Shown: positions 47,100-57,116, counted from the first letter of the stretch. The stretch: 64,000 bases of DNA from Pycnococcus provasolii (GCA_049487715.1 CP150564.1:558001-622000), one strand, 5' to 3'. Notes: generated by a model not told the origin, from the sequence alone. Translations and numbers: made by a program.

Positions 47100-48713
47100 A
47101 TGTCGTTGCTCTCGTGCAGCTGCGCAAGGAGCACTCCTCGCCATCTGCCATTCATCATCAAGCGCAATCATCGGCGTACTTCTTCAACAACGACGACGAT
47201 GGCTACGACAGATATGGTGGCGTCGAGCACCACAGCACCAAGGCTGTTCATTCGGAATCAGCCTGTGGAAACGGAGACATTTGACTCGATCGATCCAGCG
47301 ACGGGCAAGGCGTGGCTTCAGGTTCCCGCCTGCACAAAGGCAATGGCAGAAGACGCAGTATCGAGCGCGAAGGATGCGCAGGAGGCATGGGCGGCAACGC
47401 CACTGCTGGATCGCATTGCTATGCTTGAGCTGGCGGCTGATAGGATTGAAGCGATTGCTGACAAGCTCGCTGACGCTCTGGTACACGATCAAGGAAAACC
47501 GCTGCAGATGGCTCAGGGCGAAATTAAATTCACATCCAAAGGCATTAACAGGCTGAGCGCTCGCACGATACCTGAGGAGACTGTCGAGAGCGATTTCATG
47601 ATTGAGAAGCTACAACATCGACCGCTCGGCGTCGTCTGCTGCATTGCTCCTTGGAATTTTCCAGCAATCATCAGCGCCCTCAAGTGGTCGCGAGCGCTTT
47701 TTTACGGCAACACAGTCATCGTCAAGCCGAGCCCCGAGACTCCTGTCGTGGATCTCATGATTGCCGAAGCTCTCGCTGGCGACGGTACGTGGCAGCCTCC
47801 CAGCAACAACGAGAAGGGATCGGTGTTCCCGTCAGGTGTTTTCACTGTCCTCACCGCACCTGATGGTGGCACGGACTTCAACCTCGGCGCGTTTCTGTCT
47901 TTGCATCCAAGCATTCGAGGCGTCTCATTTACTGGCTCAACGTCGACTGGCAAATCCATTCTGGCGTCCTCTTCAACTGATGTGAAACGCGTCACGCTTG
48001 AGATGGGAGGCAATGACGCGGCAATCATCAGGCCCGATGTCGACGTGAAAGAGACTGCAAAAAACATCTTCAACGAGAGCATGGTCAACACGGGACAAGT
48101 GTGTATCGCCATCAAACGTGTTTACTGCCACGAATCCATCTACTACGACTTTGTGCAAGCTCTGGTAGAGCAGGCTGAAGAAGCTGCCTCCACCGTCGGA
48201 TCCGGTTTCGACGAGGGTGTCAAATATGGCCCAATCAACAACGCGAGGCAACTGGAGCGCGTCAAGGAGCTCATCGAGGATGCAGTAGCGCAAGGTGCGA
48301 CTGTGGTGGCTGGAGGCGGTTCACCGCCAGGTACTACTGCTGGTACGGATGGCTTCTTTTTTGCGCCCACGATTCTGACGGGCGTGCACGAGGGCATGCG
48401 CATCGTCGACGAGGAGCAGTTCGGACCGGTCCTTCCGGTTATGCCTTACAACACCGACGAAGAAGCCATCTCTCGTGCGAATCACGGCGAATATGGCTTG
48501 GGTGCGAGCGTGTGGACAAAGGACATGGAAGCTGCCAATATGATTGCGAATCGCCTCGATGCGGGCAGTGTCTGGGAGAACTGCCACGGCAATCTGGGAA
48601 GTGGCCAGTTGCCTTTCGGCGGTCGCAAAGCGAGTGGCCTTGGCAGGGAGCACGGCGAGACTGCTGATTTGGCCTGCTACACGGAGAGTGTCGTCGTTCG
48701 CGCCATGAAGTGA
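47100..48713 (+). CDS. NAD(P)-dependent aldehyde dehydrogenase
   Basis: A 537-residue aldehyde dehydrogenase. Motifs are APWNFPAIISALKWSRAL, FTGSTSTGKSIL for the cofactor fold, LEMGGND with the general-base Glu, and NTGQVCIAIKR with the catalytic Cys. The C-terminal NLGSGQLPFGGRKASGLGREHG is the usual oligomerisation end. The first 45 residues (Ser, Arg, Thr-rich) look like an organelle presequence; ATGs within it allow a shorter cytosolic form. Its base composition looks less G/C-rich than the flanking genes. The substrate subfamily cannot be settled by eye. A lone TTAGGG lies about 66 bp before the ATG. Confidence 0.92.
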   Translation: MSLLSCSCARSTPRHLPFIIKRNHRRTSSTTTTMATTDMVASSTTAPRLFIRNQPVETETFDSIDPATGKAWLQVPACTKAMAEDAVSSAKDAQEAWAATPLLDRIAMLELAADRIEAIADKLADALVHDQGKPLQMAQGEIKFTSKGINRLSARTIPEETVESDFMIEKLQHRPLGVVCCIAPWNFPAIISALKWSRALFYGNTVIVKPSPETPVVDLMIAEALAGDGTWQPPSNNEKGSVFPSGVFTVLTAPDGGTDFNLGAFLSLHPSIRGVSFTGSTSTGKSILASSSTDVKRVTLEMGGNDAAIIRPDVDVKETAKNIFNESMVNTGQVCIAIKRVYCHESIYYDFVQALVEQAEEAASTVGSGFDEGVKYGPINNARQLERVKELIEDAVAQGATVVAGGGSPPGTTAGTDGFFFAPTILTGVHEGMRIVDEEQFGPVLPVMPYNTDEEAISRANHGEYGLGASVWTKDMEAANMIANRLDAGSVWENCHGNLGSGQLPFGGRKASGLGREHGETADLACYTESVVVRAMK

Positions 48714-48794
48714 GCGAGCTTGAGCGAATTGATTGTTGTGCGATTTTGTTCTTTTTTGGCCATGAGAGTTTTCTGTGTTATACAACAAAGCACT

Positions 48795-49533
48795 TTACAA
48801 GGATATACCATACACCACGACGCGCTGCTCTCCAAACAAATCACAAGGAACGCCGTCGCTGCCGTGTGCGGCTGCTCGCTCGAGCTGATCCCACTTCTGC
48901 TTCCCCGAAGCAAAGGCGTGAAATGCGTCGGCGTCAGGAAGTTCGAAGACGTGCAGGCTTAGTTTTTTCGCATTCTCGAAGAGAGCCTGGTCAAGGTCAT
49001 CATAGCGTCTCAGTGTATGGCAATAGAGGATGAGAGGTTTGGAGGGTCCTCTGAGCAGTGAAGCCCACGTCTCAGGCAGAGATCTGGCGAGTTCGGGTAG
49101 GTACACGAGGTCGCTTCCAATGACAAAGTCCCAGTTTGCTTTCATGACGGGATGGTCTTCGTCGTGATCCCCAAAGTCCAGCGTACAGCAGTCCATGACG
49201 ACACCCTGCGCGTCAATACCGTTTGAAGTGCGATTTTGCTCGATGTTCTGCTTGAGGTGCTCGAGCGCACCCCCCTGCGATTGCTCCGTTAAGAGCAGAT
49301 ATGACGGCGACGTGTTGGTGCAGATGGCAAGGCCCAGCCATCCTGTGCCTGATCCTAACTCGAGAATGCGAGAGGCAATGTTAAATGGACTCCTCTCCTG
49401 GTTGGGATACCCCATTGGTCCCTAGGCGCGATAGGAAGGACGCCAGCACACGAGCGGCGGGCCACGTGCTCCCGCCGGTCGTCCCGATGAGGCCCAGCGA
49501 CGTCGTGATGTGCGACGTGCGCCACTCCGCCAT
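48795..49533 (-). CDS. METTL21-like (Methyltransf_16) methyltransferase with one apparent frame break
   Basis: A protein methyltransferase of the lysine-methylating METTL21 group, about 245 residues. The second frame holds the SAM motif ILELGSGTGWLGL, LLTEQS, and DFVIGSDLVYLP. It opens at an ATG (49415) only 20 residues before the SAM motif, too short for the family. The expected upstream part, with STWPAARVLASFL, lies in another frame that starts at ATG 49533 (MAEWRT). One C fewer in the C run at 49410-49413 would join them in frame. Either the assembly has an indel or the copy is damaged. A (TTAGGG)n tract sits 57 bp before ATG 49533 in the gene's orientation. Confidence 0.75.
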
Positions 49534-49590
49534 TCTCGGCCATGCACAAGTGCGTGTGTGACTCAGGGGAGAGGGGGGGGGGAGGAGGAG

Positions 49591-49609
49591 CCCTAACCCT
49601 AACCCTAAC
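49591..49609 (-). repeat. Interstitial (TTAGGG)n tract on the minus strand
   Basis: Three CCCTAA units next to a G-rich run (49570-49590), 57 bp upstream of the METTL21-like start and in its orientation. Confidence 0.9.
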
Positions 49610-49621
49610 ACGAAATCACCT

Positions 49622-49715
49622 GCAGGCGCCATGAACAAAAACGCGCAGTGAATGGCACCGGTGAATGGGCTGAATGGTGAAAGTGAATGGTGTGAATGGA
49701 CGACCGTTGGACAAA
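49622..49715 (+). repeat. Dispersed short repeat, copy 3
   Basis: GGCGCCATG, AAACGCGCAGT, GGCACCGGTGAATGGGCTGA, several GTGAATGG words, and GGACGACCGTTGGACAAA. It shares order and words with the copies at 11786-11853 and 42171-42250. Confidence 0.6.
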
Positions 49716-49789
49716 CTAATGTGCAACTTCATTACTGAATGAGGGATCTCAGTTAATAAACTATGGATAGGATTGAATTTTGAGCTGGC

Positions 49790-50713
49790 TTACAAGAAAT
49801 ACGGCACGGCGGCACGCGGCGCCAACATGGCGGTGTTCTCGTCCGTCTCCGTGAAGAACTTCACCTCGCGCTCCATGTTCGAGTCGAAACACAGCACGCT
49901 CGCCACGTTGCCGCAACGGTAGCAGTAGTTGGGCGCGCTCCACACAGTCACCAACGACTTCTCCGCGAACATGTACTTCAATCCCTCCTGCACGAGCTGG
50001 TGTGCGCGGCAGATGAGCTCCATGCCGTTGTTGTGGTTAAATTCCAGCGTGACGCGACTGCCAAACAGATACCCCGCCCCTCGCGGGCTGATGCTCCACG
50101 CCTCGATGTCCTCCGGGTCGCTCCACATGAGGTCACAGAACGGACCTTCGTGAGGAACCTCGATGACGCGCTCGATGGTTCGTATTTGGTCGATAGTTCG
50201 CAGGTCTGGAGAAAGCCCGCCGTGCACGCACAGCACCTTGCCATCAATCACGGCGGACAGCGTCAAAAAGTCGAACACCTCTGTACAGTACCGCCACGCG
50301 TTGGCGTTCCCGTACTTACGCTGGCACTCGTCGTAGAAGCCGTACACCTGCGTAATCTGCCTGCTTTCGTGGTTCCCTCGCAGCAACGTCATGCGAGCGG
50401 GATAGCGCGCCTTGAGCAGGAGCAGCATCGTGAACGTCTCTAGGCTGTTGTACCCCCGGTCGACGAAGTCGCCCATGAAGATGTAGTTTGTGTGCGGCAC
50501 CTCTCCCGCCGTTTCGAAGAGCTTGAGCAGGTCGTGAAACTGCCCGTGTATGTCCCCGCACACCGTCACTGGCGACGACACGGGCTGTACGTTCGACTCT
50601 TCGACAAGAATGTCCTTGACAAGTTCGCAGAGCGCCTTGAGTTCTTCTTCCGCGAGGTATTCGCACCGCTGGACTTTTGCGATCCACGCGTCTAAGTCGA
50701 AGCCACCGCCCAT
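49790..50713 (-). CDS. PPP6C: Ser/Thr protein phosphatase 6 catalytic subunit
   Basis: A 307-residue PPP-family phosphatase. The metal-site motifs GDIHGQ, GDFVDRG and GNHESR are intact. The N-terminal [14 protein letters not shown] and the block [19 protein letters not shown] match PP6 better than PP2A or PP4, and the tail ends in TPYFL-like AVPYFL, the methylated C-terminus of the PP2A/4/6 group. There are no introns, and the start at 50713 is the first ATG. PP6 acts with SAPS-type regulatory subunits in cell-cycle and stress signalling. Confidence 0.93.
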   Translation of the reverse strand: MGGGFDLDAWIAKVQRCEYLAEEELKALCELVKDILVEESNVQPVSSPVTVCGDIHGQFHDLLKLFETAGEVPHTNYIFMGDFVDRGYNSLETFTMLLLLKARYPARMTLLRGNHESRQITQVYGFYDECQRKYGNANAWRYCTEVFDFLTLSAVIDGKVLCVHGGLSPDLRTIDQIRTIERVIEVPHEGPFCDLMWSDPEDIEAWSISPRGAGYLFGSRVTLEFNHNNGMELICRAHQLVQEGLKYMFAEKSLVTVWSAPNYCYRCGNVASVLCFDSNMEREVKFFTETDENTAMLAPRAAVPYFL

Positions 50714-51005
50714 TCTTAAGAATTGTTCGTCACGAGAAAGAGAAAACCAAAACTAGCTACCCGGGTAGTAGAAGAGGAAAGAATATTGTAGGAGTGAGAA
50801 AGACACCACTCACTCACGAGGCGAGGCTCCGAGGCTCCTGACAGCTAATAAACGCGTTCGAGAGCGGATGAAGCGAGTGGAAATGGACGTTGGGCGCGGC
50901 GGCGAAAAAAACCTATGTCGACGTTGGAACCAACCCCCTTGGGCTTTTGTTTTGACGTCACTGCACAGCTGCACGCAGGAGGTACCGTTGTTTGGTCGGT
51001 GCGCG

Positions 51006-51026
51006 ATTAGGGTTAGGGTTAGGGTT
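51006..51026 (+). repeat. Interstitial (TTAGGG)n tract
   Basis: Three TTAGGG units on the + strand, not in the orientation of either flanking gene. Confidence 0.9.
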
Positions 51027-51075
51027 ACGGGGCGTCTTTAGGTCTTTCTATGGTGTTTGTTCCAGATTCATGGGT

Positions 51076-51190
51076 GGTTTTGGTGGTTTTCCTGTTTTTG
51101 GTTTGGGGGTTTTGGTTTGGGGGTTTGGTTTGGCTGTTTGGGGGTTTGATTTTTGGTTTGGGTTTGGGGGTTTGTTTTTGTTTTTGGTTT
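51076..51190. repeat. G/T-rich low-complexity tract
   Basis: Repeated GGTTT and TTTGGGGG words on the + strand with many runs of three to five G. Such spacing could form G-quadruplexes. Confidence 0.7.
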
Positions 51191-51238
51191 GGTTTTTGGT
51201 CACGTGCTTGTTTTTCGTGGTACTTTTTTGATTTTTTT

Positions 51239-52351
51239 CTAACTCAGTCCTACGCTCACGCCCATCACCAACACGACGACGATGGCGACGACGACGCCGA
51301 CGATCGCGACGCAGATCCACGAGAAGGCGCAGCGCTTCCGCAACACGCTCTTCTGCAAGTGCTTCGCACGAGAGAGCTCCACGTTCGCGCTGTGAGTATA
51401 GGCGACGCTGCTGGCGACGTGAACCGCGACGCTGTTCAGCTGCTCGCCTTGGGCATCCACCAGCGTCGCCATGTCCAGAAAGAGAGCGTACAGATCGTTC
51501 AGGCTCGCCTCGAGCGCGAGCGCCTCTCCGAGACGCGCATCTGCATCCACGCGTGCGCCGCGGATTTGTGCGAGGGCCGCCGCCGTGCGCTGGCCGTTCT
51601 CAGACGCACTTCCCTTCGGCGCATCTCGAACCGCCTGCCGAAGCACGAGTTCCGCCGCCGCGCCGCCGTCCGCGCCGGCGTCGTCCAGAAGCGTCTCCGC
51701 CTCTCCGGATGCGAGCCTCTCGCCGAACGCGGCGTACGCGCGCCTCTCGAGGATCTTCGCCTCGCGCTCGCGTGCGAGCTTCTTCAGCGTACCGAGCTGC
51801 GTGAGAAAAGCCGCGAGGCGGCGCTGAAAGCTGTCGACGAATGTCGCAGCCTGCCTCGCTGCGGCCGATTCAGGCGCGAGAGACCCGGCATCTCTTTTGA
51901 GTTTGTCTATGCGACTTTTGAGTGTTGCGGCGGAAGCCGATGCGCCTGCTACGTCGTCCGCCATCCTCTTCCGAAGTGCCGCCGCTCCCGCGCTTGTAGG
52001 CTCGAACGGCAGCTGCTCGTACGCATCCGTGACACGCGCGATGGTTTCGTTGAGTGGTTGGAAGAGCGCCTGGATCGCGGAGGCGTCGGCAGTCACCCAC
52101 TCGCACGCTCGTGCCGACGCAGACGACTCCGCGGCGCGATTCTTTCTGTCATCATCATCATCATCATCATTGTCGCCGTTGTCGTCGTCGTGTTCATTTC
52201 GTCGTCCCTTTTCGCTTCTGAATGAGCTCCACACCAGTCGATTTCGACGCCACGATGTCTTCTTTTGCTTCCTGGCTTCTTCTCCTTCCTCGGATCTGCC
52301 TGGTTCAGGCTCAATATTTATGCTCGCATGATGACTTTTTTCAATTGACAT
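51239..52351 (-). CDS. Syntaxin-like Qa-SNARE
   Basis: About 370 residues from the first ATG. A C-terminal membrane anchor (CVAIVGVVVAIVVVLVMGV) is preceded by a SNARE helix with the central Gln (LFLDMATLVDAQGEQLNSV) and the YTHSANVELSRAKH segment typical of plasma-membrane-type syntaxins. Upstream helices (about residues 95-260) form the Habc-like bundle. It mediates vesicle fusion. The frame stays open to 52549, adding WNPF and Asp-rich residues but no ATG, so a 5' exon may exist; an acid-rich insertion (DDDNGDNDDDDDDD) lies near residue 65. A (TTAGGG)n tract in the gene's orientation is at 52674-52700. Confidence 0.82.
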   Translation of the reverse strand: MSIEKSHHASINIEPEPGRSEEGEEARKQKKTSWRRNRLVWSSFRSEKGRRNEHDDDNGDNDDDDDDDRKNRAAESSASARACEWVTADASAIQALFQPLNETIARVTDAYEQLPFEPTSAGAAALRKRMADDVAGASASAATLKSRIDKLKRDAGSLAPESAAARQAATFVDSFQRRLAAFLTQLGTLKKLAREREAKILERRAYAAFGERLASGEAETLLDDAGADGGAAAELVLRQAVRDAPKGSASENGQRTAAALAQIRGARVDADARLGEALALEASLNDLYALFLDMATLVDAQGEQLNSVAVHVASSVAYTHSANVELSRAKHLQKSVLRKRCAFSWICVAIVGVVVAIVVVLVMGVSVGLS

Positions 52352-53644
52352 TCCAGGATCATCACCATGATCGTCGTCGTCGTCGTCGAACGGGTTCCAC
52401 TGCGACTGCGGCGGTGCATTCCATAATGTTGGTGTAGAGTGGTACCTAAGATCCTCCTCCTCCTCCTCCTCCACCGCCACCACCACCACCACCACGATTA
52501 TGACTGACGAGCAGGTTGCGCATGTGTAATTCAAGGAAACGTGTGCCAATACACTAACGCAAACACGAAGAATAACGCCACTACGATAATCAGAGAAGTC
52601 AATTGAAAATTACTTTATTTGCGCCAACGGATGAATTATTGGCCTAAACTAACGGACGGAACCCGACAGCCTGAACCCTAACCCTAACCCTAACCCTAAC
52701 TCGAAACCCTTCCCCCGAGGGGCCCCTTTCTGACCTTCTCTACCCTAATCCCTTTAGGCGGGACCTTCCTTCCGACAAACATCCGAGGGAAGCAGACCTG
52801 TGGTAAAGGTAGGTAAGGTATGTAGATATTTTGGCCAAAAATGCGCTACATTACCATAGAACGATAGGGAGACAAGTGTAGTTCTTATGTAAGAGGACAG
52901 GACAGGAGGACGTGTGCACAGCAAGAGTGATGGCGAGCGAGGAGTCCGCCACCAATGCCGTCTAACTAAGAGGAACTCTCCTGAAGTGCTCATGAAGGGA
53001 AATAAGTGTCTGGGCGGGAACGCAGATTCATCAATAGCACAGAATGAAATAGAGCGATGGGAGCCCTTCCTTCCCCATAAATGACTGCATGACCATTATT
53101 GAATTGGTGTTTGGCTAAAGGCGATGATGGCTTTTATTGTCGCATAGCATCGATCGATCGATTAAGATTGATTGATGGGGAGGCAGTGATGGCAATGATG
53201 GCAATGATAAGTCCGCATGGCAATATGGCATCAAGGTGGTCCCATTAATTAATGGGTGGAATAACTTTACAGTACAGTGTTTTAGGAAAAGTTCAGTTCA
53301 GGTGCGTTGTCTTAAGAGTACTGTTCTTTTCTTGCCCTCGGTTAAGTCGGTTTCCCCACTTTGCTTTCTCCGCCATCAGCACGCACGCACGCACGCACGC
53401 CATCACTCCCGTTTCGTTTCGTTCCTGTTTCCTGTGCGTGGTAGTATTTTAAGGCTCTCAGAGAAGAAGAACTTGTGGAAGAAGCCTTAAGTAAGCATCT
53501 TTCTCTCTTAAGGTGTGGTGTGTCTTCACTTGTTTCTCTGGGTGGTAGGTATCGTAGTTACGGCACCTTCACGCAGGGTCACAGCTGTATAGAGCTCTAT
53601 CGTAGCACGTCATTGTTTTTTTTTTGGACTCTGAGTGAGTGACA
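52352..53644. other. 1.3-kb intergenic region
   Basis: It holds the open 5' extension of the syntaxin frame with CTC/CCA triplet repeats (about 52450-52495), a (CCCTAA)n tract, GATCGATCGATTAAGATTGATTGAT near 53150-53175, an ACGC tetranucleotide run near 53380-53400, and CTTAAGG words near 53488-53512. No other gene is supported. Confidence 0.5.
52674..52700 (-). repeat. Interstitial (TTAGGG)n tract on the minus strand
   Basis: More than four CCCTAA units, reading TTAGGG in the direction of the syntaxin gene. Confidence 0.95.
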
Positions 53645-54348
53645 ATGGACAAGGTGGTGCGTCGCTCGTCGTCACGCCGACCGCCCGCAGACGGTGAGGC
53701 GTGCTACTTCCCCAGAGACCTCTCGCGAGGAGCGTTCGGGGGCGACGTCTACTGCCTCCAGCACTTCCTCAAGAGGCAGGGCGCGCTCAACGAAGCGCCC
53801 TCGGGGTACTTTGGTGAAAAGACAGAGAAGGCGGTGGAGAAGTGGCAGTCGCGAGAGGGCATCTTGCCATCCAACGGGATACTCGCATGGACCAGCCGCA
53901 CGAGGTACGCCAAGGTGAACGGACTGCCACAGCCGCGCCCTGGCGTCGCGGCGGGAGCGAGCACCTCGGACGGAAAGGAGCGCACGTGCATAGACGTGTG
54001 CTCGGAGCACAGCGGCGTGCAGGTACGTCTCACACAATATGCAGCACGTGCTCCTGCACGCCTTGTTTTGTTTTTCCCCATGCGTTCAACTAACAACATT
54101 TTGCCTGCTGAATTGATGCACACACACAAAACAAAAACATAAAACAAAAACAGGACTGCCAAACTAGGTGCGTGCGCAACGACGGCGAGCGACTGCACGC
54201 CTGCCGCGAAGCTTGCCAGGTGACCTTCTCCACCGCATGCGACCGCGCATACCCAGCCTCTGCACCTGGTGGTGCGAAGAACTACCGCGACTGCCTCGCA
54301 CACCTCACGCGAAGCTGCCACGAGACTTGCAAGGAATACACGTCGTAG
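53645..54348 (+). CDS. Peptidoglycan-binding-like domain protein with Cys-rich C-terminus, two exons
   Basis: Exons 53645-54022 and 54154-54348 join in phase 0 across a 131-nt GT-AG intron, giving about 190 residues. Exon 1 carries a PG_binding_1-like repeat: GGDVYCLQHFLKRQGAL, GYFGEKTEKAVEKWQSREGI and GILAWTSRTRYAKV. Exon 2 carries a compact set of at least seven Cys in CxxxC and CxxxCxxxC-like spacing (for example DCQTRCVRNDG, ACREACQV, SCHETCKEY). No signal peptide is seen; the start MDKVVRRSSSRRPP is basic. The domain binds bacterial cell wall in many proteins, but in algae it also occurs in proteins of unknown role. It ends 103 bp from the next convergent stop. Confidence 0.75.
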
Positions 54349-54451
54349 GAATACGCCAAACAGCCCGTCTCGTCTCGTGACAACGAAGTAACTATTTTTT
54401 TCTCAGTTCAAGGTGCCAAACATTTACAGTTACAGTACAGCTCCATCATCA

Positions 54452-56123
54452 TCACGAGTCTGGAGAGAAGATGCCGTTGCTGACCTTGTACAGCGTGTCG
54501 ACAAAAAATTCGGGGACGGGGCTTTCCGATCCCAAGCTGTCATGTAAGGGCACCAGGTCACGTGCGAGGCGCGTGCAAAGTACACGATTGACTCTTTTCA
54601 CTTTCATTAGAGAAGTCAGGCGTACGCTCAAAAGGTGAGCTGAGTGCCACTTTCCCATGCGATCGGCAGCCGGCTGCGCGAGGCGAAGTGCGCTTTCCAG
54701 TTCTTCGCCGTCTTCGTCACCGAACAGTCCACTTCGAGGATTGAAGTAAAAGGCTGCTTGCATTGCGATGTTCACAATCGAGGGCGCGTACTCTGCGACG
54801 TCGAGCGAAGCGGCAATGTCGCGCATCTCGTCGACGAGAGCGCGAATTCGGTCAGTCTCCCCAAGTCGATGCAATACTTGCGCCAGTCTCGAACGCCCTG
54901 CGAAAAACGTGGGCATGTCCGCATTCATCGACTCAAGCATGGCAATTGCAGAGTTGAGCGTCTCATCGCGAACATTGCTTGGCTGAGTCGTGACCATTCT
55001 CACCCACTGGTACTTAAGCAAGACGTCCTCCGTCGTCGTCGCCACATGCTCGACGAAAGACTGGTTGGCAGGCCAGCCAATCTGCCTACCGAATCCAATC
55101 GTTGTCTCAGCGTTGAACGTTTGATGCGACCACGATTCGGGTACGTACATCAGCTCGCCGGCATGCTGCTCGCATATGGCTATGCCGTCATCGTTATTGC
55201 CGCCTGCATTCCATCGTGCAGGTGGCTGTTGCCAATTGCCACGAACGGCCGCCGTTAACTTGCCCGGCTCCACGATGTGCCAAATTTTCGTACCCAAGAT
55301 GAGAGCAAGCCACGCGTCGCCATGAACGTGAAATGGCACGCCGGCGAGCGGACTGCCGACGCCCACGCTGAGAATCTCATCCCACTCTTCCGGACACAGC
55401 GTCGCATCCACCACCCACTGAGGACACGGGAATGCCGCACGCATGCGAGCCTGCTTGACGTTCAGATCGTCGCTTTCCAACCCTATGCTGTCGAACACGA
55501 CGCCGTACCGCGCCACCGCCTCTTCCTTGTCCTGCAGGAGTGCTCGCAGCGTCCTCGGCCTTTCGGTTACTCGCGACCTCGAGCCTTGGAAGTAACTGGC
55601 CGCTCGCTGTTTGACGACAGCGTCTCCATAGTGCGTGAGAAAGTCGTCGAGTTTGAAGGGCCAGCCGTCGCGTTTACGCCACTCTTCCACCGCCCCTTGC
55701 AGAAGGAGCAGAGGCTTTCTGCCGCGATACGCCGTTTGAAACTCTTTCGGCCCCACCTCGTTTTTCTTCGCACATTCCCGCCTTCTCCTTCGCGGCTGAG
55801 CACGGCCTTCGAACGTCCATGCCGCGGCACCGATTCGAGTCTGCCGCCTCATCGTGCGCGTATCTGCTATGTCGCATCGCACTACTATATGCGCCTGCGA
55901 TGACAAGGCACATCAGGACGCAAGAGGCGATGAGTACTTTGACCAAGAGAAGTCGGCGCTCACGTTGCTTAAGGCGTTGCTTAGACGCCTGCGACCCCCC
56001 TAGGTCGTCAGGATGGCGTACATCGGGATGAACGTGCCTACTATCTGCATGGGCAGTTCGCATGCGCACCGTGCTCGGGAGTGACGTGGCTGCCGTTGAC
56101 ATCGATGTTGATGCGGCGGCCAT
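54452..56123 (-). CDS. Membrane-anchored JmjC/cupin-like protein, two frames
   Basis: The main frame (54452-55906) has a cupin/JmjC-like domain: RGRKPLLLLQGAVEEW, GVPFHVHGDAWLALILGTKIWHIVEPG with the HxxxD-type metal region, and HAGELMYVPESWSHQTFN. It resembles JMJD8/HSPBAP1-type lumenal or cytosolic JmjC proteins. A helical C-terminal 200 residues have TPR-like character. A second frame from ATG 56123 encodes a Ser/Arg-rich start and a membrane segment (LLLVKVLIASCVLMCLVIAG). It overlaps the first and probably supplies its N-terminus through a short intron or an indel; one in-frame option is a 79-nt GT-AG intron starting just after AGAY. This would make a type II membrane protein. The exact junction is unproved. 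Confidence 0.7.
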
Positions 56124-56310
56124 GGCTTCTTGAGATACACTGGTTGGGCGTGGGCAAGTGAGGTGTCAGGCTGGCATACCAATCATTAACCCCGAACTAG
56201 GACAACCTCTACCTCTAGGCTCTAGGGAGGTGAGAAACCCGAATAATCATTTCAGCAAGGGCGTCCTCCTTCCTTCCTCTCATAGGTAGTGTATGGTAGC
56301 GCTAACTTAT

Positions 56311-56336
56311 GGGTTAGGGTAGTGGTTAGGGTTAAC
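56311..56336 (+). repeat. Interstitial TTAGGG-like tract, imperfect
   Basis: GGGTTAGGG, a GTAGT interruption, then GGTTAGGGTTAA on the + strand. Confidence 0.7.
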
Positions 56337-56747
56337 GGTTCGTTCATGTTGGTACCTTTAGTTCATTGAGCCTCCCTCCCCACCGACCACACGCCTGATC
56401 AACAGGATCGAGAACGCACGAGCGAGCGACGAACAAGCGGAAGCAACACAGGGGAACGGACAACACAGCGTAGTGGTTTTTGGACCAACCGTGGGATGGT
56501 TTTTGCTGTGCTGTGCATTTACATAGTACTACTGTACTCACTCATGCTGGTATTTTCTGCATTCAGGTGCGGTAACAAAACGCAACCAGCGACTGAATAC
56601 TGATGAGAGGGAGAGGCTCCTTCCATTTTACTGTAAAGCCTGTAGGCATCCAGGAACGAGCAAGAAGCAGCGAGCTCGAACCACGAAGGCCACCGACTTG
56701 GGATGCGACCCATGTCCTCAGTTCCTCACCTCTGAGCTCTGTGCCTG

Positions 56748-56822
56748 AGCTCCACCTTGCAGCTCCACCTTCAAGCTCCACCTTGCAGCTCCACCACCTT
56801 GCAGCTCCACCTTGCAGCTCCC
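56748..56822. repeat. AGCTCCACCTTGC tandem repeat
   Basis: Five to six near-copies of a 13-bp unit with one short insertion. Confidence 0.8.
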
Positions 56823-57025
56823 CCTCCCCCATATGCCCTCTTTCCACCTTGCAGCTAAGGTTAAAAGGTTAAGATTAGGGTAGCTCCAACGCAGTCAAGC
56901 AGTGCTCCGTCGTCGTTTTATTTTTCCTCCCTCCAAGCGCACTCCAAACTCCAAAGTCCAAGCGTGTGTGGAAAAACCGGTCCCAATTCTCCCATTATCA
57001 TAGCTCCTCCGAGTTCAACTCCGAG

Positions 57026-57116
57026 GTGAGAGGGGAGAGAGTTGAGAGGTGAGAGGTGAGAGTTGAGAGTTGAGAGTTGAGAGGGGAGAGGTGAGAGAGG
57101 AGAGAGGAGAGAGGAG
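57026..57116. repeat. GAGAG-rich purine tract
   Basis: Imperfect repeats of GAGAGGTGAGA and GAGAGTTGAGA over about 90 bp on the + strand. Confidence 0.8.

Larger units (their letters stand above)
50714..51238. other. Intergenic region with telomere-like and G/T-rich tracts
   Basis: 525 bp between two leftward genes. It contains a (TTAGGG)n tract at 51006-51026 and a long GGTTTGGGGGTTTG-type tract at about 51076-51190. Frames across the latter give Gly/Phe/Trp/Leu-rich strings and are not genes. Confidence 0.5.

Noticed and set aside
51050-52225. A 391-codon open frame on the + strand
   Set aside because: Antisense of the syntaxin gene and starting in a G/T-rich repeat; no domain is visible.
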